Position numbers and translations under genes: made by a program. A stretch of DNA of 64,000 nucleotides from Bradyrhizobium sp. (GTDB lineage: Bacteria > Pseudomonadota > Alphaproteobacteria > Rhizobiales > Xanthobacteraceae), in NCBI RefSeq assembly GCF_022844465.1, contig NZ_JALHLP010000004.1, positions 211,609 to 275,608 on the forward strand, given 5' to 3'. How positions within the stretch are numbered: the first letter of the stretch is position 1; every line of letters begins with the position of its first letter. The notes under the pieces are model-generated. The model searched no databases. It saw only the letters and a program-made list of their open reading frames with translations, and was not told where the DNA came from. Shown piece after piece: positions 37,134 through 47,544 of this stretch.

Positions 37134-37808
37134 ATGACAGCCGCCACCAACACTCACCTTGTCATCGCCGACGACCACCCGTTGTTTCGCGACGCCTTGC
37201 GGCAGGCGGTTGTCAGTGTCGTGAGTGGGGCTGTGGTCAGCGAGGCCGGGTCGTTCGACGATCTCACCGCGTTGCTGGAGCGGGAGGCCGACGTCGACCT
37301 GATCCTGCTTGATCTCGCCATGCCGGGGATATCAGGCTTCTCCGGCCTGATTTATCTCCGCGCGCAGTATCCGGCTATTCCTGTCGTGATCGTATCCGCG
37401 AGCGACGATGCCGGCACGATCCGGCGCTCGCTCGATTTCGGCGCCTCCGGTTTCATCCCCAAGCGCTTCGGGATCGAGACGCTACGTGAGGCCATCATCA
37501 AGGTGATGGAGGGCGACGTCTGGGTGCCGCCCGACACTGACCTCTCGTCGGCGGACGATCCCGAGATGATGCGGCTGCGAGATCGTCTGGTGACGCTGAC
37601 GCCGCAGCAGGTGCGGGTGCTCATGATGCTGTCCGAGGGGCTGCTGAACAAGCAGATCGCCTATGAGCTTGGCGTGTCGGAAGCGACCATCAAGGCGCAT
37701 GTTTCGGCGATCCTGCAGAAGCTCGGCGTCGAAAGCCGAACCCAGGCGGTGATCGCCGCCGCGAAAATCGCCGGCGGCAACTGGCGGCAGGGAGCAACGA
37801 CGGGGTGA
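37134..37808 (+). CDS. LuxR/NarL-type response regulator (CrbR/ErdR-like)
   Basis: The 224-residue regulator has a receiver domain with the acidic pair ADDHPLFRD (Asp13-Asp14), phosphoacceptor Asp60 in LILLDLAMPG, and Lys in GFIPKRFG, followed by a LuxR helix-turn-helix (about residues 150-205; LTPQQVRVLMMLSEGLLNKQIAYELGVSEATIKAHVSAILQKLGV). The pairing with a symporter-fused hybrid kinase encoded convergently, and with a DUF4212 symporter, matches CrbS/CrbR of Vibrio and MxtR/ErdR of Pseudomonas, which control acetyl-CoA synthetase and acetate uptake. That function is inferred from the context. Confidence 0.9.
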   Translation: MTAATNTHLVIADDHPLFRDALRQAVVSVVSGAVVSEAGSFDDLTALLEREADVDLILLDLAMPGISGFSGLIYLRAQYPAIPVVIVSASDDAGTIRRSLDFGASGFIPKRFGIETLREAIIKVMEGDVWVPPDTDLSSADDPEMMRLRDRLVTLTPQQVRVLMMLSEGLLNKQIAYELGVSEATIKAHVSAILQKLGVESRTQAVIAAAKIAGGNWRQGATTG

Positions 37809-37817
37809 CAAGGACAC

Positions 37818-37935
37818 GTCGTTCCGGGGCGCGAAGCGAACCTCAGATGCGCCCTTGCACCGGGGAACCTCGAGATTCTCAGGGGCGCAAGGGGGCGCTT
37901 TATAGTTCGATGCTGACGCATCGCCCCGGAATGAC
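37818..37935. repeat. Dispersed palindromic repeat, copy B (long form)
   Basis: A 118-base version of the repeat lies between the convergent regulator and kinase genes. It starts GTCGTTCCGGGGCGCG and ends CGCCCCGGAATGAC. The core has diverged to CTCGAGATTC, and it includes the extra module ATGCGCCCTTGCACCGG seen also at 52308. Confidence 0.8.
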
Positions 37936-37941
37936 AGCCCC

Positions 37942-40900
37942 CTACTCCGCCGCCGCCACCATCTGCTGCGCCCGCCACTGGCCGAGCAGGGCGCGGAGCG
38001 ATGCCGGCTTCACCGGCTTGTTGAGGATCGCGATTTTTTCCTCGCGCGCCGCCGCCTGCACGTGGGGGCTGCGGTCCGCCGTGATCAGGATCGCGGGGGT
38101 GGCTTCACCGATGCGGCGGCGGATGTCGCGAATCGCGGCGATGCCGTTGCCGCGGTCGAGATGATAGTCGACCAGGAGTCCGGTCACGCTGCCGCCGCAG
38201 GTTTCGATCGCCGCGATCGCGGCCTCGGGGTCAGCCACGGCGATCACCTCGGCATCCCAGCCGGTCAGCAATGTCTTCATGCCGTCAAGGATCGCCGGAT
38301 CGTTCTCGATGCAAACGATCAGGGCGCCGCTCATCGGCGCCCTGGGAAGCGGCGTTGCGGTGGTGACCGCGGCGGTATAATTGATCGCCGCGGCGACCGG
38401 CACCGACACCGAAAACGCCGAGCCGCCGCCGGCATTGGCGTCGAGGGCGATGCTGTGGTTGAGGACGCGCGCCAGCCGCTCGACGATCGACAGGCCAAGG
38501 CCGAGGCCGCGCGCGATCCGCGCGCCCTGTTCGAGTCGGTGGAATTCCTTGAATATCTCGCCGCGCTTGGTCACCGGAATGCCGACGCCGGTATCGTAGA
38601 CGCTGATCCGCAGCGATTGTCCGCGGCAGCGGCAGCCGACCAGCACGCGCCCGCGCGGGGTATATTTGATGGCGTTGGAGATGAGGTTCTGCAACAGCCG
38701 CCTGAGCAGCGCGCGATCGGACTGCACCGGCAGCGAGCAGGGAACGAAGGTCAGCTCCAGCCCCTTGGCGCGGGCGATCGGCGCGAATTCGATCTCCAGC
38801 GAGCGCATCAGGTCGGCCATCTTGAAGCTGGTGATGGAGGTCGTCATCGCCCCCGCATCCAGCCGCGAAATGTCCAGCAGCGCGCCGAGAATTTCCTCGA
38901 TCGCCTCCAGCGATTCGTCGACGTTTTCGACCAGCCTTGAGTCTTCGCCGCCATTCTGCCGCTCGACGAGGCTCGTCACATAGAGCCGTGCCGCGTTCAG
39001 CGGCTGCAGGATGTCGTGGCTGGCGGCGGCCAGGAACCGGGTTTTCGAGATGTTGGCGTCTTCGGCCGTGCTCTTGGCGAGCGCCAGTTCGGAATTCAGG
39101 CGGGTCAGCTCCTCGGTGCGGTCGCGCACGCGCTTCTCCAGCGTCGCATTGGCGCGTTCCAGCGCTTCGGCCGCCTCGAAGCTCGGCGTGACGTCGGAGA
39201 AGGTGATGACGAAGCCGCCGCCCGGCATCCGGTTGGAGCGAACCTCTATCACCAGATGGCGGTCGGGCAGGCGCTCCAGATAGGGTTCGCCCTCTCTGGT
39301 GTAGGCCTCGAGCCGCCGCTGCAGCAACGTGGCGGGGTCGCCGAAGCCCGATCGGCTGACATCGCCCATGAATTCGAGAATCTCACGCAACGGGATTCCG
39401 AGCTGTACCAGGTGTGGCGGCAGCGCCAGGATTTCACCGAACTGGGCGTTCGAGCAGATCAGCTGCAAATCGGCATCGAACACCGCGATGCCCTGGCGGA
39501 CGTGGTTCAGCGCGGTTTGCAGGATCTCGCGGTTGAAGTGCAGCGCGGCATGGGAATCGTCGAGCAATTTCAGCGCGGCCTTGGCCGAGACGGTGCGCTT
39601 GCGCAGCAACAGCGACATGACGACCCGCGAGGAGGCCGCCCCGATCGAGGAAGCGATCAGGCGTTCGGCGTGTTGCAGCAACTCGAAATCGGCCGGCGCC
39701 GCCGGATCGAGATTGCCGGGATGGTTGGCGGCAAAGGCCTCGAAAGCAACGCGCGCGCGGTCGGGGCCGAGATATTGTATCACCGTGCTCTGGATGTCCT
39801 GCACCGTGACCGTGGTGCGCCAGCGCCGGAAGGTCGGGGTGATCGGCGTCAGCGTGTTGGGCACGAACAGGTCGGCCTGCAGCCGCTCGATCGACGACGG
39901 CTGGCGCGCGATCGACATCGCGATGTAGGTCAGAATGTTGAGCGAGAGCGACCACAGCACCCCGTGCATCAGCGGCGGCAGGTCGGCGCCCAGCAACGCC
40001 CGCGGACGCAGCGCCTCGATGCCGAATGGTCCGTTCTGCAGCAACAGCAGGCCGGCGGGGTTGCCATCCAGGAAGCTCGGCAGGAACAGCGTATAGGCCC
40101 ATACCGCGACGCCGACCAGCATGCCGCCGATGGCGCCCCGTGCGGTTGCCTTGCGCCAGAACAGGCCGCCGAAGAACGCCGGGGCCAGTTGCGCCAGCGC
40201 GGCGAACGACAGCAGGCCGATCGCCGCCAGCTGGGTGCTGCCGAGTGCGCGATAGTACAGGTACGCCATGACCATGATGGCGAAGATCGCAAGCCGCCGG
40301 ATCGTAAGCAGGAAGTGGCCGAAATCCTTGCTGCCCGCGCGTGCCGCGCGTGTTCGCTTCAGCACCAGCGGCATGACGATGTCGTTGGAGACCATGATGG
40401 AAAGTGCCACGCACTCCACGATCACCATCGCGGTCGCGGCCGACAGGCCGCCGACGAACACGACGATGGAGAGCAGCGGCGCATTTGCCGCAATCGGCAA
40501 TGCCAGGACGTACATGTCGCTGTCGACCGCGCCGAACGGGAAGGTGACGAGGCCGGCAAGCGCGATCGGAATCACGAACAGGTTGATGGCGACGAGGTAG
40601 AGCGGAAACAGCCAGCGCGCGCGCTTGACCTCATCGAGGCTGGAATTTTCGACGACGCTGACGTGAAACTGCCGCGGCAGCAGCATGATCGCGCAAAACG
40701 ACAGCAGCGTCATGGTGAGGAAATTGCCGATCGAGGGTACATGACTGATCGCCCGCATCGCTTCCGGCGATTGCATGGCGCGTTCGATCAGCTCGACCGG
40801 CGTGAACATCCAGAAGGTGACGAAGGCGCCGGCGGCGAGAAAGGCCACCAGCTTGACGATGGATTCGGTGGCGATCGCCAGCATCAGCCCGTGCTGATGT

Positions 40901-41454
40901 TCGGTGGCGTCGGTCTGGCGGGTGCCGAACAAGACCGCGAACACCGCCATCGCCAGCGTTACCACCAGCGCAATGTCGCCGATCAGCGGAATCGAGGGGA
41001 ACAGCTTGTCCTCGCTGAGGATCGTCTCCAGCGACGACGCCATCGCCTTGAGCTGGAGCGCGATATAGGGCACCGATCCGACGATCGCGATCACCGCCAC
41101 GGTGGCGGCGACCGCCTGGCTCTTGCCGTAACGCGCGGCGATGAAGTCCGCGATCGAGGTGATGTTCTGTGACTTCGCCAGCTGGATCACGCGCCGCAGC
41201 AGCGGCGTGCAAAGCCCGATCATCAGGATCGGGCCGAGGTAGATCGCGAGGAAATCGAAGCTGGTGCGGGTGGCGAAGCCGACCGAGCCGAAGAAGGTCC
41301 ACGAGGTGCAGTAGATCGCCAGCGACAGCGGATAGATCAGCATGCTGGCGCGGCCGCGCTGGCTCGGCGACAGCCGGTCGCCGTAGCTGGCGACGACGAA
41401 CAGCAGTCCGATATAGGCGAACGCGGCGGCGATCACGCCCCAATCGTGCAGCAT
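37942..41454 (-). CDS. Hybrid sensor histidine kinase fused to a sodium/solute symporter domain (CrbS/MxtR-like)
   Basis: The 1170-residue protein begins with a symporter-like domain of about thirteen helices (residues 1-515), then a linker domain, a PAS domain (about 640-755), a coiled coil, HisKA with the phosphoacceptor His813 in AASHDILQPLNAARLY, a HATPase domain (ISNAIKYTPRGR, YDTGVGIP, GLGLGLSIVERL) and a C-terminal receiver with Asp1096 in LLVDYHLD and Lys1146. This is the CbrA/CrbS/MxtR architecture. It probably senses a carboxylate, possibly through the transport-like domain, and acts on the LuxR-type regulator encoded convergently. The internal receiver implies either phosphate relay or sink function. 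Confidence 0.93.
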   Translation of the reverse strand: MLHDWGVIAAAFAYIGLLFVVASYGDRLSPSQRGRASMLIYPLSLAIYCTSWTFFGSVGFATRTSFDFLAIYLGPILMIGLCTPLLRRVIQLAKSQNITSIADFIAARYGKSQAVAATVAVIAIVGSVPYIALQLKAMASSLETILSEDKLFPSIPLIGDIALVVTLAMAVFAVLFGTRQTDATEHQHGLMLAIATESIVKLVAFLAAGAFVTFWMFTPVELIERAMQSPEAMRAISHVPSIGNFLTMTLLSFCAIMLLPRQFHVSVVENSSLDEVKRARWLFPLYLVAINLFVIPIALAGLVTFPFGAVDSDMYVLALPIAANAPLLSIVVFVGGLSAATAMVIVECVALSIMVSNDIVMPLVLKRTRAARAGSKDFGHFLLTIRRLAIFAIMVMAYLYYRALGSTQLAAIGLLSFAALAQLAPAFFGGLFWRKATARGAIGGMLVGVAVWAYTLFLPSFLDGNPAGLLLLQNGPFGIEALRPRALLGADLPPLMHGVLWSLSLNILTYIAMSIARQPSSIERLQADLFVPNTLTPITPTFRRWRTTVTVQDIQSTVIQYLGPDRARVAFEAFAANHPGNLDPAAPADFELLQHAERLIASSIGAASSRVVMSLLLRKRTVSAKAALKLLDDSHAALHFNREILQTALNHVRQGIAVFDADLQLICSNAQFGEILALPPHLVQLGIPLREILEFMGDVSRSGFGDPATLLQRRLEAYTREGEPYLERLPDRHLVIEVRSNRMPGGGFVITFSDVTPSFEAAEALERANATLEKRVRDRTEELTRLNSELALAKSTAEDANISKTRFLAAASHDILQPLNAARLYVTSLVERQNGGEDSRLVENVDESLEAIEEILGALLDISRLDAGAMTTSITSFKMADLMRSLEIEFAPIARAKGLELTFVPCSLPVQSDRALLRRLLQNLISNAIKYTPRGRVLVGCRCRGQSLRISVYDTGVGIPVTKRGEIFKEFHRLEQGARIARGLGLGLSIVERLARVLNHSIALDANAGGGSAFSVSVPVAAAINYTAAVTTATPLPRAPMSGALIVCIENDPAILDGMKTLLTGWDAEVIAVADPEAAIAAIETCGGSVTGLLVDYHLDRGNGIAAIRDIRRRIGEATPAILITADRSPHVQAAAREEKIAILNKPVKPASLRALLGQWRAQQMVAAAE

Positions 41455-41566
41455 TGCTGCCTCTCTCCCTTCACGGCGGGGATCTCGGGAAAGCCGACTA
41501 TAGGCGCATAGGGCGGCCGGCGCACCGCGCTATCCGCCCGGTTTTTCCGGATTTGCGCGGACAGGG

Positions 41567-42796
41567 TTACTCGGCCGCCAGCGATTTCTGCTTCAGCGGC
41601 AGGCCGAGTTGCTCCCAGACCTGCAGCAGCGCTTCCGCCAATCCGTCGATCAGGCCGTCATCGTGGTAGGGCGAGGGCGTGATCCGCAGCCGCTCGGTGC
41701 CTTTGGCCACCGTCGGATAGTTGATCGGCTGGATGTAGATGCCGTGCTGCTCCAGCAGCAGGTCGCACGCCTGCTTGCATTTCTCGGGGTCGCCGACGAA
41801 CAGCGGAACGATGTGGGTCTCGCTCGACATCACCGGCAGCCCGGTGGCGTTGAGGATCGCCTTGACCCTGGCGGCGCGGTCCTGGTGGCGCTCGCGCTCC
41901 CAGGTCGAGGTCTTGAGGTGGCGGATCGCGGCGGTCGCGGCCGAGCAGATCGCCGGCGGCAGCGCCGTGGTGAAGATGAAGCCCGGCGCATAGGAGCGGA
42001 CCGCATCGATCATGTCGGCGTTGCCGGCGATATAGCCGCCGAGGCAGCCGAACGCCTTGGCGAGGGTGCCTTCGAGTACGTCGATGCGGTGCATGACGCC
42101 GTCGCGCTCGGCGATGCCGCCGCCGCGCGGTCCGTACATGCCGACCGCATGGACCTCATCGACATAGGTCAGGGCGCCGTATTTCTCGGCGAGATCGCAG
42201 ATTGTCGAAAGCGGCGCGACGTCGCCGTCCATTGAATAGAGGCTTTCGCAGGCGATCAGCTTCGGACGGTCGGGGCCCGCCGCCACCAGCAGCTGTTCAA
42301 GGTGCGCCATGTCGTTGTGACGGAAGATCTGCCGCTCGCAGCCGGCCTGGCGAACGCCTTCGATCATCGAATTGTGGTTCAGCGCGTCCGACAGGATCAG
42401 GCAGTTCGGGATCAGCTTGGCAATGGTCGAGATGCCGGTCTGGTTCGAGACGTAGCCCGAGGTGAACAGCAGCGCGGCCTGCTTGCCGTGCAGGTCCGCC
42501 AGTTCCTGCTCGAGCTGGACTAGCGGGTGATGGGTGCCGGCGATGTTGCGGGTGCCGCCGGCGCCGGTGCCAACCCGCGTCGCGGTCTCGACCATGGCGC
42601 CGACCACCTTGGGATGCTGGCCCATGCCGAGGTAATCATTGGAGCACCAGATCACGACGTTGCGTGGGCCTTGCGGCGCGTGCCAGACCGCGTGCGGGAA
42701 GCGGCCGGCGATCCGCTCGAGGTCGGCGAAAACCCGGTAGCGCCGCTCGTCATGCAGGCGGGTGAGCGCGGCGCTGAAGAATTGGCTGTAATCCAT
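41567..42796 (-). CDS. hemA: 5-aminolevulinate synthase
   Basis: The 409-residue PLP enzyme condenses glycine and succinyl-CoA to 5-aminolevulinate, the first step of heme synthesis in alphaproteobacteria. Marks are [35 protein letters not shown] and [17 protein letters not shown] with the PLP lysine at residue 247. ATG 42796 gives MDYSQFF; a GTG directly before could be used instead. A perfect FixK/FNR box lies 124 bases upstream of the start, agreeing with oxygen control of hemA described in Bradyrhizobium japonicum. The product supplies heme for the oxidase encoded in this window. Confidence 0.97.
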   Translation of the reverse strand: MDYSQFFSAALTRLHDERRYRVFADLERIAGRFPHAVWHAPQGPRNVVIWCSNDYLGMGQHPKVVGAMVETATRVGTGAGGTRNIAGTHHPLVQLEQELADLHGKQAALLFTSGYVSNQTGISTIAKLIPNCLILSDALNHNSMIEGVRQAGCERQIFRHNDMAHLEQLLVAAGPDRPKLIACESLYSMDGDVAPLSTICDLAEKYGALTYVDEVHAVGMYGPRGGGIAERDGVMHRIDVLEGTLAKAFGCLGGYIAGNADMIDAVRSYAPGFIFTTALPPAICSAATAAIRHLKTSTWERERHQDRAARVKAILNATGLPVMSSETHIVPLFVGDPEKCKQACDLLLEQHGIYIQPINYPTVAKGTERLRITPSPYHDDGLIDGLAEALLQVWEQLGLPLKQKSLAAE

Positions 42797-42919
42797 CACA
42801 AGGACCTGGAACGGAACCGGGAACGACGTTCACCTTTCTAGAACCTTTCCAGCTTTGATGTCTACGCGAAATCCCGCATTGGGGCTCGGCTCCGGGTTGC
42901 TACTTAGTCCGGACGAAAA

Positions 42920-42933
42920 TTGATCCGGATCAA
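42920..42933. promoter_or_regulatory. FixK/FNR box upstream of hemA
   Basis: TTGATCCGGATCAA is a perfect TTGAT-N4-ATCAA dyad. It lies 124 bases before the hemA ATG; on the other side is the end of the MBL gene, so hemA is the only promoter it can serve nearby. Ten fixed bases make a chance match in 64 kb unlikely. Activation under low oxygen by FixK2 is known for Bradyrhizobium hemA. Confidence 0.9.
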
Positions 42934-43000
42934 GGCGCTAGATGCCGTCCATGCCGGTATTTCGTCACTTGGAAACCCCCGGCGGCGGCGCTGGCGGCGG

Positions 43001-44062
43001 TCAGGTGGTCCGGAACCGCAGCACCCCGTCGCTCACTTCCGCAGTAAGGCGGCCTTCGTTGAGCATATAGTTGACGTGGGCGATCAGCTCCCCGGACGCA
43101 AAGCCCATCTGGTGCACGTCCAGCGGATATTTGTTGAACACGACCGGCACCAGCTCCCGCGAGGTCTGCGCGGTTTCCCGGCAGGCTTCCGCGATCAGCC
43201 GGCAGCGGTCCTCGTGGTGGTCGGCGAGCTGCTTGATGCGGGTCTTGAGGCCGTAGAACGGTACGCCATGGCCCGGCAGCACCATCACGTCGTAGGGCAG
43301 CGTGGTGGTGAGGCTCGCCAGCGAGGCCAGGTATTCCCCGAGCGAGTTCTGGTCCGGCTCGACCGCCCAGACGCTGACATTGGGCGAAATCTTGCTCAGC
43401 ACCTGGTCCGCCGACAGGAACAGCTTGTCGGCGGCGCAATACAGCATCACCTGGTCGAGCGCGTGTCCGCCGCCGGTGATCACCTTGAAGCGCCGCGCGC
43501 CGATCACGACCTCGTCGCCATGCGCGATGCGGCGATAGGAAGGCGGCAGCACCGAGACCCGCTTCAGGTAATCCTGGCCGCGGCCGAGCAATTTGTCGGT
43601 CAGGCCTTCGTCCATGCCGTGACGGCGGAAGAACAGCCGCTGGGCATTGCGCCGCTCCTCGGTGCCGCGGTTCTGGTGATAGACCGATTGCAGGTATTCG
43701 ACCTGCGACATCTGCAGCGGGCAGTCGAAGCGTTCGACGATCCAGCCGGCGAGCCCGACATGGTCGGGATGCGAGTGGGTGACGATCAGCCGGGTCACCT
43801 TGACGTGCCGGAGCGGACCCTCGAACAGCAAGGTCCAGGCTGCGATGGTTTCCTCGTTGCCGAAGCCGGAATCGACCATGGCCCAGCCGTCGCCGTCGGC
43901 CAGCAGGTAGATGTTCACGTGATTGAGCCGGAAAGGCAGCTTTAGCCGGATCCACAACACCCCCGGCATCACCTCGACCACCTGATCGGGGCCGGGGTGA
44001 TTTTCCCAGGGGTATCGCAGCGCCTCTGCGGAGGACTGAACCATGTCGGTCTTGGAATGCAT
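43001..44062 (-). CDS. MBL-fold metallo-hydrolase
   Basis: The 353-residue protein has the metallo-beta-lactamase fold: HSHPDHVG (His96, His98, Asp100, His101), a later GHALDQVMLY and DQVLSKISPNVSVW, and PGHGVPF with another ligand histidine. The C-terminal helical extension (about residues 265-350, with DHHEDRCRLIAEAC) resembles the LACTB2 / RNase-like subgroup with a winged-helix tail. Substrates in this group range from RNA to thioesters; none can be fixed here. It is read towards hemA, 204 bases before it. ATG at 44062 or 44044 are both possible starts. Confidence 0.88.
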   Translation of the reverse strand: MHSKTDMVQSSAEALRYPWENHPGPDQVVEVMPGVLWIRLKLPFRLNHVNIYLLADGDGWAMVDSGFGNEETIAAWTLLFEGPLRHVKVTRLIVTHSHPDHVGLAGWIVERFDCPLQMSQVEYLQSVYHQNRGTEERRNAQRLFFRRHGMDEGLTDKLLGRGQDYLKRVSVLPPSYRRIAHGDEVVIGARRFKVITGGGHALDQVMLYCAADKLFLSADQVLSKISPNVSVWAVEPDQNSLGEYLASLASLTTTLPYDVMVLPGHGVPFYGLKTRIKQLADHHEDRCRLIAEACRETAQTSRELVPVVFNKYPLDVHQMGFASGELIAHVNYMLNEGRLTAEVSDGVLRFRTT

Positions 44063-44117
44063 GCTACCGACTTAGCGGTAGCGGCGGCGCGGCGCCAGCC
44101 CGAAAAAGTGTTGGCCG

Positions 44118-44264
44118 GTCATTCCGGGGCGCATCGAAGATGCGAACCCGGAATCTCGAGATTCCGGGTTCTATGCTTCGCATAGCCCCGGAATGACAGT
44201 CTCGAGATTCCCAGTGCGCAATTGCGCACCTGAGGTCTGGTCCTTCGGACCATCCCGGAATGAC
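44118..44264. repeat. Dispersed palindromic repeat, copy C (compound)
   Basis: A full unit (44118-44197) is followed at once by a second partial unit (to 44264) that shares the CTCGAGATTCCC half core and the CCCGGAATGAC end. It contains additional small hairpins such as GTGCGCAATTGCGCAC and GGTCCTTCGGACC. It fills the space between the MBL gene and the chemoreceptor gene end. Confidence 0.82.
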
Positions 44265-44276
44265 GGGGCATGGCGA

Positions 44277-46430
44277 TTACGCCGCCCGGATATTCGACAG
44301 GAACGCGTCGATCTCCGCGCGCAGCACGTCGGCTTCCCGGCGCAGCGCACCGGATGCGGTCAGCACCTTGCTGGCGGCGGCGCCGGCCTCCGTCGAGGCG
44401 GTGGAAACGCCGATGATGTTGCTGGAGACCTGGCTGGTGCCGCCGGCGGCATGCTGGATGTTGCGCGCGATGTCGCGCGTCGCCGCCCCCTGCTCCTCGA
44501 CCGCGGCCGCGATCGCGGTGCTGACTTCGTTGATCTCGCCGATCGTATCGCTGATGTTCCGGATCGCGGTAACCGCCGTCGTCGTCACCGTCTGCATGCT
44601 GACGATCTGCTGGCGGATCTCGTCGGTGGCTTTCGCGGTTTGGTTGGCGAGGCTCTTCACCTCGGAAGCAACCACGGCGAAGCCGCGGCCGGCCTCGCCG
44701 GCGCGCGCGGCTTCTATGGTGGCGTTCAGCGCCAGCAGGTTGGTCTGCGAGGCGATGTTTTGAATGAGGTCGACCACCACGCTGATGCGGCCGGCATTGT
44801 CCGCGAGCCCCTGCATGGTGACGTCGGTCGCCCCGGCTTCTTCGACCGCCTTGCGGGCAATTTCCGCCGAGGTGACGGCCTGGCGGCCGATCTTCTCGAT
44901 CGAGGAAGACAATTGCTCGGTGCCGGACGACACGGTCTGCACGTTGACCGAAGTCTCCTCGGCGGCGGACGCCACGGCGCTTACCATGGCGCTGGATTGA
45001 TCGGCGGTCGCCGACATGCTCTGTGCGGTCGATTGCATCGAGCCGGCAGCCGCCTGCAGGCTGTCGAGCGCGGCGCGAACGGTGGCCTCGAAATCGACGA
45101 TTTGCGCTTCCATGCGTGAGGCGCGCTCGGCCTTGGCGACGCGGTCCTGGTCCTGGTCGGCGGATAGCGCGCGACTCCGGATCATGCTCTCGCGGAACAC
45201 ATGCAGCGAGTTTGCCATCGCCGCGATCTCATCCTGCTGGTGGCTCTGGTAGACTTCCGCTTCGAGATCGCCGCTGGACAACAGCTGCATCGAACGCTGA
45301 AGGCTGCCGATCCGCCGCAGGACGTTGCGGCCGACATAGAGCCAGACGAACAGGATCGAGCCGACCAGCGTCAGCACGCCGAGCCCGAGCATGGCCATGG
45401 TCGCGAACGAAATCTCCTGGCGCGCCTGCAAGGTCGCGGCGTCGGTATCCTTCTGCACGCCGTCCACCAGTTGCTGCACGCTGATGCCAAGCCCGACATT
45501 GAGCTTGCGGGTTTCCTCCAGAATGGTCTGGCCGTAATCGTCCGCGTCCAGTTCCTGCTGGCGGACCTTGAAGACGCCGGTCTTGCCCTCGCCGAGCTGC
45601 AGCAAGCCCAGGCTTTCGTTGCGAACGGCGTTCATCGCGGTCGTCTTTGGCAGCGCATCAAGATTCGACTTCACGCGCGCTTGCGCGACGCGGAATTCCT
45701 TCGCGATGGCTTCAAGCGTGTCGCTGTTGTTGGCCGAAAGGGCTGCTATCATGTCGAACGCCAGAAGATTGCCGCTGGCGGCGATGTCGCCGAGCCGGTC
45801 GGCGGCGCGGTGCGCCGTGCTGGCATCGTCCTGGGAGAAGCGAGGGGCGGCGTAGATACTTTGGAGTTCGGTCTGGGCGTCGGTCGCCGCCGGGCCTGCG
45901 GCGGCGACAAAGCGCCGCTGGGCCGTGCGCACGGCGTCGTAAAGCTTCTCGTGTTGGGCGGCGGCTTCGAGCCGCTCGCGCGCTGCCGAGCCCAGGCTCT
46001 TGATCATGTCATCGATGTTCTTGACGGTGTCGGCGAGGGCCGCGACGACCGTCTTGTCGGCGCCGAGTTCGGCGATCTCGCCGAGTTTCCGCAGCGCGAC
46101 CGTCTGGGTTTCCTTCATTCTCCTGGAGCGTTCGTTGAGCGCCTCCTCGCTGCGCGAGGCCAGCAGCGCCGGCCCTTGGCTGGCGAGGCTGGCGCTCTGG
46201 GCGGAGAGTTGCAGGCTGGCGGCGAGCCGCGGAATGTCCTGTCCGCTCAGATCGACCATGGTCCCGCCAAGCCGCCCCAGCATCAGCGCCGCGCCGGCGC
46301 TGATCAGGATCGCCATGCCGGCGATGACCGCGAAGGCAACGAACAGGCTGCCGCTGACGCCAAACCGCGGAAGGCCGAGGCCCCTGGAGGATGGTTTGCC
46401 TGCGCTGGATGGTGTGGATGGTAATGCCAT
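44277..46430 (-). CDS. Methyl-accepting chemotaxis protein
   Basis: The 717-residue receptor has an N-terminal membrane helix (about residues 26-48), a long helical periplasmic sensor region of some 290 residues, a second helix (about 338-362), a HAMP domain and a cytoplasmic signalling domain. The hairpin tip shows [41 protein letters not shown], split here only for recognition, with the usual Glu and Arg. It lacks a C-terminal CheB/CheR pentapeptide. The sensor region resembles helical-bundle types; the ligand is unknown. No che genes are adjacent. Confidence 0.94.
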   Translation of the reverse strand: MALPSTPSSAGKPSSRGLGLPRFGVSGSLFVAFAVIAGMAILISAGAALMLGRLGGTMVDLSGQDIPRLAASLQLSAQSASLASQGPALLASRSEEALNERSRRMKETQTVALRKLGEIAELGADKTVVAALADTVKNIDDMIKSLGSAARERLEAAAQHEKLYDAVRTAQRRFVAAAGPAATDAQTELQSIYAAPRFSQDDASTAHRAADRLGDIAASGNLLAFDMIAALSANNSDTLEAIAKEFRVAQARVKSNLDALPKTTAMNAVRNESLGLLQLGEGKTGVFKVRQQELDADDYGQTILEETRKLNVGLGISVQQLVDGVQKDTDAATLQARQEISFATMAMLGLGVLTLVGSILFVWLYVGRNVLRRIGSLQRSMQLLSSGDLEAEVYQSHQQDEIAAMANSLHVFRESMIRSRALSADQDQDRVAKAERASRMEAQIVDFEATVRAALDSLQAAAGSMQSTAQSMSATADQSSAMVSAVASAAEETSVNVQTVSSGTEQLSSSIEKIGRQAVTSAEIARKAVEEAGATDVTMQGLADNAGRISVVVDLIQNIASQTNLLALNATIEAARAGEAGRGFAVVASEVKSLANQTAKATDEIRQQIVSMQTVTTTAVTAIRNISDTIGEINEVSTAIAAAVEEQGAATRDIARNIQHAAGGTSQVSSNIIGVSTASTEAGAAASKVLTASGALRREADVLRAEIDAFLSNIRAA

Positions 46431-46611
46431 GTGTCCGCCGCCCCTTGCTACCTTGGGTGCGGCAGTATCGAGATACCTGGTTAAAAAAGTTTAGCTTTTT
46501 TCGTTTTTCACGCGCGAGCGCGCGGTTTTGCTCGCTGTACTTGCAGATCGGAGACCGAAGGCGGAACCGGAAGGCCTGAATGCCGGCCCTCCGGACGCCC
46601 GCGTTGAACGA

Positions 46612-47334
46612 TCAGTAGCGCGCGCCGGCGGGACCGGCGAAATTGAAGCGATAGTTGACGCCCAGTTTCACCGTGTGCTCGTCATGGCGGAAGCTGCCGA
46701 ACGGTACCAGGGCGGCCGGCGCCGTGAAACGCGCGCTGCCGAAATCATAGTATTGATACTCCGCCTTGGCCGACCAGTTCTGGGCGAACATGTATTCGAC
46801 GCCGGCCCCGACGGTGTAGCCGTGGCGATGGTTGCCAACCAGCGTGAAGGCGACCGGGACGCCGCCAAAGGTCAGGGTGTCGCGGTTGTCGGAATAGGCG
46901 TAGCCGCCCTTCACATACAGCAGACCCGGACCCCAGGTGTAGCCGACGCGGCCGGTGATCGAGCCGAGTCCGCGCTGATCGCTGTTGTAGACGAGGCCGC
47001 CGGGGAAAGCCGCGTTGAGGCCGCCATTGCCGAGCCAACTGTACTGTCCCTCGAGGCCGACGACAAAGTTCGGCGCGAACTGCCAGTCGGCGCCGGCCTG
47101 CACGCCGCCGAGCAGGCGGGCGCTGTAGTCGCTCAGGACCTGGCCGTTGAAATTGTCGCTGCCGCTAAAGGCGCCGCCGAGGTGGCCGCCGAAGTAGAAG
47201 CCGGTCCAGTTGTAGAGCGGGGCGGCGTAGGCGGGCGCCTTGCCGTAAGGCCGGGCACCGAGGTCGGCGCCAAGCGCGGGCCCGGCCGCGCCGAGGGCGG
47301 TCACGGTCACGAGCGTAAACAGAAGCTTCTTCAT
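46612..47334 (-). CDS. Outer membrane beta-barrel protein (Omp25/Omp31 type)
   Basis: The 240-residue protein begins with a signal peptide (cleavage after PALGA, residue 23), followed by NWTGFYFGGHLGGAFSG, the typical first strand of rhizobial Omp25/Omp31-like porins, alternating aromatic strands, and a C-terminal strand HTVKLGVNYRFNF. The final residue is tyrosine after a small extension, as expected for barrel assembly. ATG 47334 is preceded by GGAG. Such proteins are abundant surface proteins in Bradyrhizobium. Confidence 0.9.
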   Translation of the reverse strand: MKKLLFTLVTVTALGAAGPALGADLGARPYGKAPAYAAPLYNWTGFYFGGHLGGAFSGSDNFNGQVLSDYSARLLGGVQAGADWQFAPNFVVGLEGQYSWLGNGGLNAAFPGGLVYNSDQRGLGSITGRVGYTWGPGLLYVKGGYAYSDNRDTLTFGGVPVAFTLVGNHRHGYTVGAGVEYMFAQNWSAKAEYQYYDFGSARFTAPAALVPFGSFRHDEHTVKLGVNYRFNFAGPAGARY

Positions 47335-47544
47335 TGTCCGAAATCTCCAAAAGCGTTCGGCGACGCCGCGCGGGCGCCGTCCATCGCCGCGCATCTAGCC
47401 AGCTTTTGTCTAAAATGCTGTCACTGGAATGCGACAGCGAATTACAACCCAACCCATTGGCATTAAAATGGTTTTCTTGCCTAACGAAGGCCTAATGAAA
47501 GCTGAAGAAGGGCTTAATTCCCGCCGCCCTCGGGCGCGCGTTGC

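Noticed and set aside
39016..41172. A 718-codon open frame on the plus strand
   Set aside because: It is exactly antisense to the hybrid kinase, has the Arg/Asp/Gln-rich composition of antisense high-GC frames and no domain.
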